The notes below the pieces were generated by a model. That model had not been told where the DNA came from. It saw only the letters and a list, made by a program, of their open reading frames with translations, and searched no databases. This document shows, piece by piece, positions 1-7,346 of a stretch of DNA of 64,000 bases. The stretch's first letter is position 1. Every line of letters starts with the position of its first letter. The stretch is from Allorhodopirellula solitaria (GTDB lineage: Bacteria > Planctomycetota > Planctomycetia > Pirellulales > Pirellulaceae), in assembly GCF_007859855.1 (NCBI RefSeq), contig NZ_SJPK01000005.1, positions 163,429 through 227,428 of the forward strand, given 5' to 3'. The position numbers and the translations under genes were made by a program.

Positions 1-1
1 G

Positions 2-133
2 CAGCTTCTCGCTGGCAAGAAGCGTCGAGGCCCTCAATCGATCGGCGACTTGCTGATCGGCTTACTAATTCGTCTTGGAGTGAACCAGGAAAACACTGTA
101 GAATCGAAACCGTCCGAAGCTCTGAAGTCTTAG
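2..133 (+). CDS. 3' end of an unidentified gene (possible DUF721/DciA-like)
   Basis: An open frame enters from the left edge and stops at the TAG at 131-133, giving 43 residues. It contains RRGPQSIGDLLIGLLIRLG, a basic, Gly/Pro then amphipathic-helix pattern that reminds me of the N-terminal part of DUF721 (DciA-like) proteins. If so, the protein stops much too early and would be truncated. The frame could also simply be the tail of another protein. Function is not assigned. Confidence 0.35.
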   Translation, partial: QLLAGKKRRGPQSIGDLLIGLLIRLGVNQENTVESKPSEALKS

Positions 134-449
134 GCTGAATTGTCGTGCTGCCAAGCACACTAACAACGTCGTCGCATGCCGAGGGTATCGGTGGAGCGTA
201 GCTCTGCTGAGCAAGCCCGTGCTAGAGTGAGATGCTCTGTTAGCGGTTCAAACGCCGGATGAGACAGTGTGGGGCTCTCAGAGCTTCGGATATCTACCAG
301 GGTGGCGAGACTGAACCACCAAAGCTAACCGAGCCGTGCTGGCTGGCCGACAAACAGTGGACTTTGAGTGTCGAAAAAGCTACCCTATTGGTGGTGCCGC
401 TGAGCGTACGCGCGCACTGCAAATTTTCGTTCTGGATATGACAGTACTC
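134..449. other. No convincing gene
   Basis: Short open frames exist here but none resembles a known family or has a good ribosome binding site. The stretch lies between a gene tail and a transposase remnant and is probably decayed DNA. Confidence 0.4.
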
Positions 450-492
450 AAAAAACCTCCCGCTGTGCTCTGCGCACGCTTCCGTCGGATGA
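450..492 (+). repeat. Dispersed short repeat, copy 1
   Basis: About 43 bp ending in GCACGCTTCCGTCGGATGA. Closely similar sequences occur inverted at 4716-4760 and, shortened, at 5293-5326. Copies 1 and 2 each sit exactly at the 5' truncated end of a transposase fragment, so this may be the end of a mobile element or a recurrent junction. Confidence 0.6.
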
Positions 493-1006
493 ACCTGAAT
501 TCATGCGTAGTTGGTGTCTCCACATCCAGCCCGATCAGTTAACCAAGACACGGTACTTCGGCGGTTGGAGCAATAGTCGATTGGCGAGCTACCAACGACG
601 CTGCATCGACGATATCAACACCGCCGAGTTGCCGTATGCCGCCGATGCAATGGAGTTCCCACTGCAATCCCCCGAGGCCACCGAACCACGATCGACTCAG
701 CCCGCGTGCCGGCACTGTGGGCAGTCCACTCTGCGAGTGGTATCGAAGGATCCGCGACCATCCTGGCGTGAGATCTTCTCGCGAGGCAGCACAACGGTGC
801 CGCCTTGGTACGCCGGTTCGCTGCAAGACTCAGATCGAGTGTTCTGGGACGGTGCCAATGGTGAGGGATTTTACGATTGGTACCTGAAACATCAGGTAGA
901 AGGTGCATATGCAGGCTCGGCGGCGATGCCGGTGCCACTGAGTACCGAAAGTAATCAGCTGATGCTCCCCGGACTGGAATCCGGTGACTACTACGCAATA
1001 GAATAG
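488..1006 (+). pseudogene. C-terminal remnant of an IS91-type transposase
   Basis: The frame reads EFMRSWCLHIQPDQLTKTRY followed by FGGWS. This matches the pattern of the catalytic-domain end of Y2 (IS91/IS801-like) transposases, normally FLRRFLLHVLP followed by a Lys/Arg-rich RYFG motif. A zinc-ribbon-like CRHCG and PRPSWREI follow, as in the C-terminus of planctomycete members. The N-terminal zinc-binding region and the HUH and catalytic tyrosine parts are missing. Upstream, the frame runs into the short dispersed repeat at 450-492 and then into stops. An ATG at 503 could start a 167-residue product, but it would be inactive. Family recognition is by eye. Confidence 0.5.
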
Positions 1007-1075
1007 AGACGATAGTCGCCGCTTCCTCACCACACGGTGTATGGCCCCCGCAGTGTGGCGACAAAGTTCAACGCA

Positions 1076-1152
1076 CGATCTATCCGCACGTCAGGCGATC
1101 AGCTCAACCGACCAAGTTGAGCTTTTTCTACGCCTGACATGCGGATAGATCG
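1076..1152. repeat. Long near-perfect hairpin between transposase remnant and DUF3644 gene
   Basis: The arms at 1076-1097 and 1131-1152 match at 21 of 22 positions. Inside them lies a second pair, AGCTCAAC (1101-1108) and GTTGAGCT (1116-1123). The hairpin lies 70 bp after the transposase remnant, so it may be the terminal palindrome of that element. It is also 34 bp before the next gene and could be the left border of the cassette-like array. There is no U-tract to suggest a terminator. Confidence 0.8.
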
Positions 1153-1185
1153 CAATTCGTTACCCGACTTAGGTTGCCCTGACAC

Positions 1186-2175
1186 ATGAACCCGTTTGGG
1201 AAGTTCCGTTGCCTTCGAGATAACGCAAAGTCTGCGCTCCTTGCATCGCTCGAAATTTACAACAAGCCGCAGCTGGCATACCGTGATGAGTGCTTCGTAA
1301 TTCTTCTGGCAAACGCTTGGGAACTCTGCGTCAAGGCGTTGCTGTCGAAAAACCGTGTCAGGATTTTCTACCCCAAAGAACGCGACAAGCCCTACTTAAC
1401 GCTTTCCCTTCGTGACGCGCTACAGGCGGCAAAGCCACTGTTCCCGCCGACTGTGCCCTTCGCCCCTGTCGCTGCAAATCTGAATTCGCTAGTTGACTAC
1501 CGAAACAACGCTGTGCATTTCTACAATGAACCGGGGCTCGGCGTATTGGTCTACGGGCTGTCCCAAACAGCGATAATCAATTTCCGGGACATTTTCATAA
1601 CCTGTTTCAACCAGGATATTGCGGACGAGGTAAACCTGAGTCTGATGCCGCTTTCATTCAGGGCACCACCCGACCCCATTGAATTCCTTCGTTCAAACGC
1701 TGACTCTGACAACAAGTTCCTTTCCGCTTACCTGCACCTGATTTCTGAGACGACGGAGAGCCTGGAGACGTCGGAGACGGACACTGGGAGATTCTTGACC
1801 GTGTTTTCAGTAAGTCTTCAGTCGACAAAGAAGATCACCTCTGCCGACGTCGTTGCGGGTGTGCAGAATGAGTCACCAGAAGGGATTCTCCTGGTCGACC
1901 GAAAAGTCGACCCAAACAAATCCCACCCGAAGCTTCAAAAGCACGTGCTGTCAGATATTGGCAGGGAGTTGAAAGGGGTTCGCTTCACATCGTATACGTT
2001 TCAGGCCATCGTTTGGGATCACGATATCAAAAACAATCCCCAATATTACTGGAAGCCGGAGCATGGTGGGTCTTCACAATACTCTCCACAGCTTATTGCA
2101 TTCGTTCGCAGCTTGACGAAAACTGAGATCGAGACGGCGATTGAGAATTACAGAAACCGAAACAAAGATCATTAG
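1186..2175 (+). CDS. DUF3644 domain-containing protein
   Basis: A 329-residue soluble protein. The N-terminal third has the DUF3644 pattern: a Lys/Ala-rich helix, then EIYNKPQLAYRDECFVILLA, then NAWELCVKALL (about residues 24-54), and later YRNNAVHFYNE (about residues 105-115). The last looks like the RN-x4-H helix of HEPN-like domains. The biochemical role of the family is unknown; members often occur in mobile or defence regions. The gene starts 27 bp after a GTTACCCG box, and its TAG is followed at once by CGGGTAACC and an imperfect hairpin, the layout of an integron gene cassette. No signal peptide or membrane segment is seen. Confidence 0.75.
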   Translation: MNPFGKFRCLRDNAKSALLASLEIYNKPQLAYRDECFVILLANAWELCVKALLSKNRVRIFYPKERDKPYLTLSLRDALQAAKPLFPPTVPFAPVAANLNSLVDYRNNAVHFYNEPGLGVLVYGLSQTAIINFRDIFITCFNQDIADEVNLSLMPLSFRAPPDPIEFLRSNADSDNKFLSAYLHLISETTESLETSETDTGRFLTVFSVSLQSTKKITSADVVAGVQNESPEGILLVDRKVDPNKSHPKLQKHVLSDIGRELKGVRFTSYTFQAIVWDHDIKNNPQYYWKPEHGGSSQYSPQLIAFVRSLTKTEIETAIENYRNRNKDH

Positions 2176-2176
2176 C

Positions 2177-2270
2177 GGGTAACCATCGCATGCAACGGAG
2201 AACGGGTGGTCCGTTGTCTTGTCTGCTTGAAAGTCGTTCGCCCGTTCCCGCTGATGCGTACCGTTCGTAG
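2177..2270. repeat. attC-like hairpin 1, directly after the DUF3644 stop
   Basis: GGGTAAC begins 1 nt after the stop codon. GGAGAACGGG (2197-2206) pairs with CCCGTTCCC (2241-2249), leaving an extra A unpaired, and CGCAT (2187-2191) pairs with ATGCG (2254-2258). The right end carries CCGTTCGTAGAC, shared with hairpin 2. An imperfect fold with a conserved unpaired base on one strand is typical of integron attC sites, but the core boxes do not match the classical GTTRRRY consensus. Confidence 0.5.
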
Positions 2271-2303
2271 ACGAGGGTAACTCATCTGTGTCTGTATCTC
2301 GGT

Positions 2304-2628
2304 CGCGACTTGGAGATTAGCGTTCGATTAGTGCGGATTAGTGTTCCTGAAAACCAGACTGATTCGAACACTGATCTTCGCTAATCGCACACGAATCCAA
2401 CGATCGTGATTTCCGGCGTCCAGGAGCCCGACGCCCGAATTTGCTTGCGTGCGCACTGGCGACTCGATACGATTACGGTATCGCTGCTTGTGTAGTGTGC
2501 CGCTACGCGCGTGATCGAGGGTGTGCTACGAACAACGGCGGTGCACCGGAGTAACGCGTCACCTCCACTACGGCGGTTGGCTTCGCCATTTTACCGCCTC
2601 CGCTGCGGTGCCACGTTACCCGGTGACC
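2304..2628 (+). repeat. 325-bp direct repeat, copy 1
   Basis: Nearly identical to 3229-3552. It contains two fold-back regions: GATTAGTGCGGATTAGTGTTC at about 2325-2346, pairing imperfectly with about 2365-2386, and the attC-like hairpin at 2540-2628. It has no convincing coding content. Two copies bracket the small membrane-protein gene at 2656-3096, so that gene plus one repeat forms a duplicable unit. Confidence 0.85.
2540..2628. repeat. attC-like hairpin 2a inside the direct repeat
   Basis: Left arm GGTGCACCGGAGTAACG (2540-2556) pairs with CGTTACCCGGTGACC (2614-2628), leaving one G and one A extrahelical on the left strand. A GTTACCCG box at 2634 follows, 22 bp before the next start codon. 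The same GGTGCACCGGAGT arm recurs at 3464 and 51812. Confidence 0.55.
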
Positions 2629-2655
2629 TCTACGTTACCCGACTGAAACGCATTG

Positions 2656-3096
2656 ATGACACCAACTTCGTCGGACATTCACACGCTACTCGAAAGCCGA
2701 ATCGACGCGGAGCGGCGATCGATCGCGAAACCAGCATTCGTTTCTGCACTTCTATTTGCGGTTTCGTTGGTCCCGCTAATTGCAATGCTTTCGACCGCAT
2801 TTTTCATCGAAACGCAGTATCAAACGCCTTGGGTCGGCGTCATCCTCGTGGCTGGTACCATCATATTGACATTTACTCTTTGGCAGACTGGTGGGCATTA
2901 CGCTAAACTCGCGGTTGGTCATCGTCGGCGCGTTAGGCAACTCGAAGATCTGCAACTCTATCTCGCTACTGTGCCGCCGGAATCTTGGCCCGCCAAGCAA
3001 CTACTTCAAATCGTACTTGCAGGCCGGCAACCTTCGTTCGGTAACATCGCCTCCGATTTCTGCATTAGCGACGACACACCTCAAGACGACGGGTAA
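2656..3096 (+). CDS. Small two-helix membrane protein (cassette-like ORF)
   Basis: 146 residues from the ATG at 2656; a TTG at 2653 would add one residue. Two hydrophobic segments are visible, about residues 28-50 (FVSALLFAVSLVPLIAML) and about 60-80 (VGVILVAGTIILTFTLW). A charged, probably cytoplasmic tail follows, with RHRRRVRQLEDLQ-like content. I do not recognise the family. The stop codon TAA lies inside the GGGTAAC box of the following hairpin, and the start lies 22 bp after GTTACCCG, so the gene fits tightly between two repeat boxes like a gene cassette. Function unknown. Confidence 0.6.
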   Translation: MTPTSSDIHTLLESRIDAERRSIAKPAFVSALLFAVSLVPLIAMLSTAFFIETQYQTPWVGVILVAGTIILTFTLWQTGGHYAKLAVGHRRRVRQLEDLQLYLATVPPESWPAKQLLQIVLAGRQPSFGNIASDFCISDDTPQDDG

Positions 3097-3182
3097 CCAA
3101 ACCATTCACACGGAGCACGGCTTGCGCGGTGTTACAAATGGAAGCATCACTCTCCGTGCCCGGTGATGGCAACCGTTCGTAG
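3091..3182. repeat. attC-like hairpin 3, overlapping the preceding stop codon
   Basis: GGGTAAC (3091-3097) contains the TAA stop of the preceding gene. CCATTCACACGGAGCACGG (3102-3120) pairs with CCGTGCCCGGTGATGG (3154-3169), leaving extra bases only on the left strand, including the A of CGGAG. The right end CCGTTCGTAGAC is shared with hairpin 1. Confidence 0.5.
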
Positions 3183-3228
3183 ACAGAGTTGATTCCACTG
3201 GGCGACTCATCCCTGAATGCAGTTCGGA

Positions 3229-3552
3229 CGCGACTTGGGATTAGTGTTCGATTAGCGCGGATTAGTGTTCCCAAAAACCAGGCTGATTCGAACACTAATC
3301 TTCGCTAATCGCACACTAATCCAACGATCGTGATTTCCGGCGCCCAGAAGCCCGGCGCCCGAATTTGCTTGCGTGCGCACTGGCGACTCGATACGATTAC
3401 GGTATCGCTGCTTGTGTAGTGTGCCGCTACGCGCGTGATCGAGGGTGTGCTACGAACAACGGCGGTGCACCGGAGTAACGCGTCACCTCCACTACGGCGG
3501 TTGGCTTCGCCATTTTACCGCCTCCGTTGCGGTGCCACGTTACCCCGTGACC
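3229..3552 (+). repeat. 325-bp direct repeat, copy 2
   Basis: Second copy of 2304-2628, differing at scattered single bases and small indels. It keeps both internal fold-back regions, including GGTGCACCGGAGTAACG at 3464-3480. Divergence over the whole length suggests an old duplication or repeated use of one family of sites, not a recent assembly artefact. Confidence 0.85.
3464..3552. repeat. attC-like hairpin 2b
   Basis: Left arm 3464-3480 pairs with CGTTACCCCGTGACC (3538-3552), again with extrahelical bases on the left strand only. It is followed by CTAGCGTTCGTCG, whose CGTTCGT matches the right ends of hairpins 1 and 3. Confidence 0.5.
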
Positions 3553-3614
3553 GCTAGCGTTCGTCGTATCGGCAAACTCGAACCCCCCGAGTTCTTTGCG
3601 CCCCGCAATCTTCA

Positions 3615-3887
3615 ATGCCCAACTCAAACGAAATGGACCCGCTCAATCCTGGCGTCACTCCCCCTGATGACCTTCGTTTCAAACCAAAGGAAACGCCGGA
3701 TCCTCAACATACGCCATTGCCGTCATGGACAGCGCCGGCATTGGGCGTAATGATCGGCGCACTTGCGGCCATTCCGGCATTTCAACAGTACGACGGGCGA
3801 ATTGCGTGGATTCTGACTGGCGTGATGATGTTGCTCGGCTTGATTGGTGGCTTCATTGTCCTCGGTTACGACATTGCTCGGCGTTGA
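3615..3887 (+). CDS. Small membrane protein, 90 residues
   Basis: The first 35 residues are hydrophilic, rich in Pro, Asp and Lys. Two hydrophobic segments follow, WTAPALGVMIGALAAIPAF and WILTGVMMLLGLIGGFIVLG, and the protein ends in DIARR. It is probably a small inner-membrane protein with a cytoplasmic N-terminal tail. I do not recognise the family. It is the third small gene in the cassette-like array and lies about 60 bp after the repeat. No repeat box is visible after its stop, so it may mark the end of the array. Confidence 0.55.
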   Translation: MPNSNEMDPLNPGVTPPDDLRFKPKETPDPQHTPLPSWTAPALGVMIGALAAIPAFQQYDGRIAWILTGVMMLLGLIGGFIVLGYDIARR

Positions 3888-3925
3888 ACGACGATATAGC
3901 TCGGGGTTGCTCGGTCCAGAAGTGT

Positions 3926-4120
3926 CCAAATGGGTCAGGCTTCTTTGATGGTTACCAGGGGCAAAGAGGATCGCGGTAGGGACGGCTGTTGCCAGCCGCC
4001 CCCCGCACAGATCCGTACTTGAAGGATTAACTCATACGGCTCTTGCTTTGAGTCGAGCGGCATGACGTTGTTTTGGGTACGGATGGAGAACGAAGCCAAA
4101 TGGGTCAGGTCTCTTTGATT
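3926..4120 (+). repeat. Short direct repeats at the 3' end of the RAYT pseudogene
   Basis: CCAAATGGGTCAGG followed by a TCTTTGAT block occurs at 3926-3949 and 4096-4120. The second copy overlaps the RAYT stop codon on the minus strand, so this may be the 3' border of the element duplicated downstream. Confidence 0.6.
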
Positions 4121-4716
4121 TGCTCTGGCTGGTCGACTCGGACTTTTTGTCTTCCTCGGGGTCGCATGGTGGACTCCAGATTGCGCCTTCTTGCGATCGT
4201 TTCCACCCACCCTTCCTCTCCGAACGGACGTCCGCGGTGGGCTGACAGCTGCACCGCTGCGAGTTCGTGCTGATCGAGAGGTTCGTTGACTCGCTGAACG
4301 CACCGCGGAAGTCTCGGTATGGGTCATCCCGAAAGCAACTGAGGGTTGGGTTCTGGACTCTGCAACCATCGCCATAAAGAACCCCAACGCCAGTTCTCCG
4401 CGTGTGTGACCAAACCGGCTCGCAGTGCATTGCGTTCGACGTATCGACAGACAATGAAGAAGTGATCGTCATCTTGGATCGGAAAGCTCTTGTATCGTTG
4501 TTGGTACAGATGTCCCAGACCGCTCGCGTGATAGTGAGCATGAAACCGCATCGTATGAGTGCCACCCACCCATCCCATGAATCGACTCATTTCCCCATCG
4601 ATGAGCGGTCTCAGAACGAGATGATCGTGATTGTGCATCAGTTGGTAGCAAGAAGGCTAAACTTTGAATATCTCAAGCCCTTCATGCAGCACCCTCTCAA
4701 ATGCCGCAAAATCAGC
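4105..4716 (-). pseudogene. RAYT / IS200-like Y1 transposase pseudogene
   Basis: One reading frame on the minus strand encodes a REP-associated tyrosine transposase. In order it has ADFAAFERVLHEGLEIF, LMHNHDHLVL (the HUH histidines), SRFMGWVGGTHTMR, GHLYQQRYKSFPIQDDDHF, CRYVERNALRAGL, WRWGSLWRW, VNEPLDQHEL and RGRPFGEEGWVETIARR. Two in-frame stops break it: TAG at 4657-4659, just before the HUH motif, and TGA at 4324-4326, where relatives have Trp. The N-terminus is missing; the frame begins right after a dispersed repeat at 4716-4760. The protein must be inactive. Such enzymes act on palindromic REP sequences, which fits the palindromic repeats in this window. Confidence 0.85.
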
Positions 4717-4760
4717 TCATCCGACGGAAGCGTGCGCGGAGCACAGGGGGAAGGTTTTTC
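4716..4760 (-). repeat. Dispersed short repeat, copy 2
   Basis: Inverted copy of the repeat at 450-492, matching over about 44 bp with a few changes. It abuts the truncated 5' end of the RAYT pseudogene. Confidence 0.65.
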
Positions 4761-4896
4761 TAGGCATGGCTCTCGTATCCAATAATCTTACAAAAATGCG
4801 TCCCTGACGAACGAATGTCCGCCAGGGACCGGCAACACCATTGGCGTACCATCGACCGAGATATCCCTTGCCAAGCCAGCACCTCTGCAGAGCTCG

Positions 4897-5208
4897 GCTC
4901 GAATGGCGTGGACTTAAGCGATTGCCGTCTGTGAAACATCCTTCCGTCGAGCTTGTCTCGGCGGAGGAACCAACTGGCAGCTACCGAAAAAATGCGAAGT
5001 AGAAACGGTGCTCCGTTTCGGGCTTGCCCCGGCGGTCACACGACTTGATTCGCTGATTCCGCCGGGACAAGCCCGAAGCGGAGATCGATATGGCGAGGAC
5101 GTTTTGCAGGTAGCTTGCAGTTGCCACTCCGCCCGGACAAGCCGGACGGAAGCGAAAACAGATGCCCGCGAAACTCGAGTAAATCGCTTAAGTCCACGCC
5201 ATTCGAGC
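4897..5208. repeat. Inverted-repeat-bounded element with nested palindrome
   Basis: A perfect 27-bp inverted repeat (4897-4923 and 5182-5208) encloses 258 bp. Inside is a second inverted repeat, 5011-5035 with 5060-5084, matching at 23 of 25 positions and containing TCGGGCTTG. No gene of its own is seen. The architecture resembles a MITE or a large REP/BIME-like element. It fills most of the gap between the RAYT pseudogene and the symporter gene; nothing else is recognisable from 4761 to 5504. Confidence 0.8.
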
Positions 5209-5292
5209 TCGGCTCCGTTTCTCCCGGCAGCTCCAGTCTAACATCCACTATCACCTCCGACAAATCAATCATTGGATACTGGAGCCATGCCT

Positions 5293-5326
5293 CCAAAACC
5301 TCCAGCGCACGCTTCCGTCGGATGAG
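5293..5326 (+). repeat. Dispersed short repeat, copy 3
   Basis: Shortened copy of the repeat at 450-492 and 4716-4760, retaining the block GCGCACGCTTCCGTCGGAT. No transposase fragment follows this copy; the symporter gene starts 180 bp later. Confidence 0.6.
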
Positions 5327-5504
5327 CCCTTTCTATTGGTACTGGCGTTACCGGCGATCCCGTTATGGTTCCAAGCAACCCGGGCATCCCCCCAGCATTA
5401 AAATTGCGTACCTTGCTCAATCGTCACCGGCGACCTGCTATTTTGATCGGCAACGAAGTGCAGCACTGACATTATCCTGTTTCGTCCACAAGCATCTTAC
5501 TCTC

Positions 5505-7253
5505 ATGCCCAACTTTCGACTGCCCAGCGAATTTTCCAGTACGTTCGTTGCGGCGACCAACCTGAACTGGATCGATTGGGGGGTGATCGGAGGTTACTTC
5601 CTCATCATGGCGGGGGTCGTGGCCTGGTCGTCTCGCCGCCAAAACAGCACGGCCGATTACTTTCTCGCCGGACGCAATGTCGGTTGGTTCGTGATCGGCA
5701 CTTCGCTGTTTGCATCGAACATCGGATCGGAGCATATCGTTGGGTTGGCCGGTCAGGGTGCGGTATCGGGATTGGCGATGGCGCACTACGAACTGCACGC
5801 TTGGATCATGATCATGTTGGCATGGTTTTTCGTGCCGTTTTACTACCGGACCGGTGTCTACACCGTTCCCGAGTTTCTCGAGCTGCGCTTTGGCTCTACC
5901 TCGCGGTGGATCCTCTCGGTCGTGTCCTTGGTGGCCTACGTCTTCACCAAGGTTTCGGTGACGGTGTATGCGGGGGCGGTTGTTTTTTCGGCGCTGCTGC
6001 CGGATACCTTTGGCTCGCCCCAAGCAGCGTTCTGGATCGGCGCGATCGCGACCGTGCTCCTGACAGGGTTGTATACCGTCTTCGGTGGCCTGCGAGCGGT
6101 GCTGTTCACCGATGCGGCGCAGGCGTTAATCCTGCTGGTCGGTTCGATCAGCATCACCTACATCGGGCTGCAACAGCTCGGTGGTTGGGAGGAACTGCGG
6201 CTGATGGCGAAAGCCAATGCGGATGCCTTTGCGTTGTGGAGACCGATCGACGATCCTGATTTCCCGTGGCTGGGGATTTTGATCGGGTCGCCGATCGTCG
6301 GTGTGTGGTACTGGTGTACCGACCAATACATCGTGCAGCGGACGTTATCGGCCAAGAACCTACGCAACGCCCGACGGGGAGCATTGTGGGGCGGCGTGCT
6401 GAAGGTTTGGCCCGTGTTCATCTTCTTGATTCCCGGTTTGATCGGTTGGGCATTGCACAGCAAGGGGCTGATCACGATCCCATCGAGAACCCAGGTCGAT
6501 GGCAGCACGGGGTTGGATGGTGACAAGGTCTTCCCGACGCTGGTGATGTCGCTATTGCCCGTGGGGATGCGTGGGTTGGTGGTGGCAGGGTTGCTAGCGG
6601 CACTGATGAGTTCTCTGTCATCGCTATTCAATTCAGCGGCTTCGCTGTTCACGATCGACATCTATCAGAAACTGCGCCCCGGCCGCTCCGAAGAGCATCT
6701 GGTACGGGTGGGACGAATCGCCACGCTCGTCGTGGTCGCTGCGGGATTGGCTTGGATCCCGGTGATGGCTCGCATTTCTGGTGGTGGTTTGTATGAGTAC
6801 CTGCAATCGGTCCAGGGATACCTCGCCCCGCCGATCACGGCCGTATTCGTGCTGGGGTTGCTCTGGCCGCGGATGAATTCACCCGCCGCCGTGGTGGGAT
6901 TGGCCGTCGGGTTCGCTCTCGGATTGGGGAAAACGATTGTGCAAGCGATCTATGGTAGCGGTGATGGCAAGCTTTCTTCTCCCGCTGTTTTGGCGTGGAT
7001 CGGCGATGCGAACTTTCTGTATTTCTCCTCGGCCTTGTTCGCGATCTGTATCGTCGTGATCGTCGTTACCACTCTATGCACGCGAGCCCCGGATCCCGAG
7101 CGGGTGCGTGGGCTGACGTGGGGATCGCGGAGCGAAGAGGAAAACCGCGAGATCCGAGAGAGTTGGACGGCGGTGGATATCTTCTTGACCGTCGCGATCC
7201 TCGCCTTGGTGCTCGGCGTGTACCTGTATTTCTCGTTCTGGCTGTCGTATTGA
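5505..7253 (+). CDS. SSS-family sodium/solute symporter
   Basis: 582 residues with about 14 hydrophobic segments. It imports a small organic solute driven by sodium. Family signs are DYFLAGRNVGWFVIGTSLFA and IGSEHIVGLAG in the first helices, and GVWYWCTDQYIVQRTLSAKN in the middle, the pattern of SGLT-type sugar or myo-inositol carriers. Later comes GLLAALMSSLSSLFNSAAS, which carries the Ser residues of the second sodium site region. I chose the ATG at 5505 because the frame upstream is hydrophilic, lacks family similarity and runs through repeat DNA. The substrate cannot be read from sequence. The gene stands alone and converges with a DUF502 gene. Confidence 0.9.
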   Translation: MPNFRLPSEFSSTFVAATNLNWIDWGVIGGYFLIMAGVVAWSSRRQNSTADYFLAGRNVGWFVIGTSLFASNIGSEHIVGLAGQGAVSGLAMAHYELHAWIMIMLAWFFVPFYYRTGVYTVPEFLELRFGSTSRWILSVVSLVAYVFTKVSVTVYAGAVVFSALLPDTFGSPQAAFWIGAIATVLLTGLYTVFGGLRAVLFTDAAQALILLVGSISITYIGLQQLGGWEELRLMAKANADAFALWRPIDDPDFPWLGILIGSPIVGVWYWCTDQYIVQRTLSAKNLRNARRGALWGGVLKVWPVFIFLIPGLIGWALHSKGLITIPSRTQVDGSTGLDGDKVFPTLVMSLLPVGMRGLVVAGLLAALMSSLSSLFNSAASLFTIDIYQKLRPGRSEEHLVRVGRIATLVVVAAGLAWIPVMARISGGGLYEYLQSVQGYLAPPITAVFVLGLLWPRMNSPAAVVGLAVGFALGLGKTIVQAIYGSGDGKLSSPAVLAWIGDANFLYFSSALFAICIVVIVVTTLCTRAPDPERVRGLTWGSRSEEENREIRESWTAVDIFLTVAILALVLGVYLYFSFWLSY

Positions 7254-7346
7254 ACGATCTTGCCCGGAGGGGGGCGCACGGCGGGCCGATCGAGGCTTGA
7301 TTGCCATCTGGCAGGCCACGCAACGCTTGTCGCGGGGCTACGCCGC

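Noticed and set aside
1076-1152. Rho-independent terminator
   Set aside because: The stem is very long with a structured loop and is not followed by a T run, and the preceding frame is a transposase remnant.
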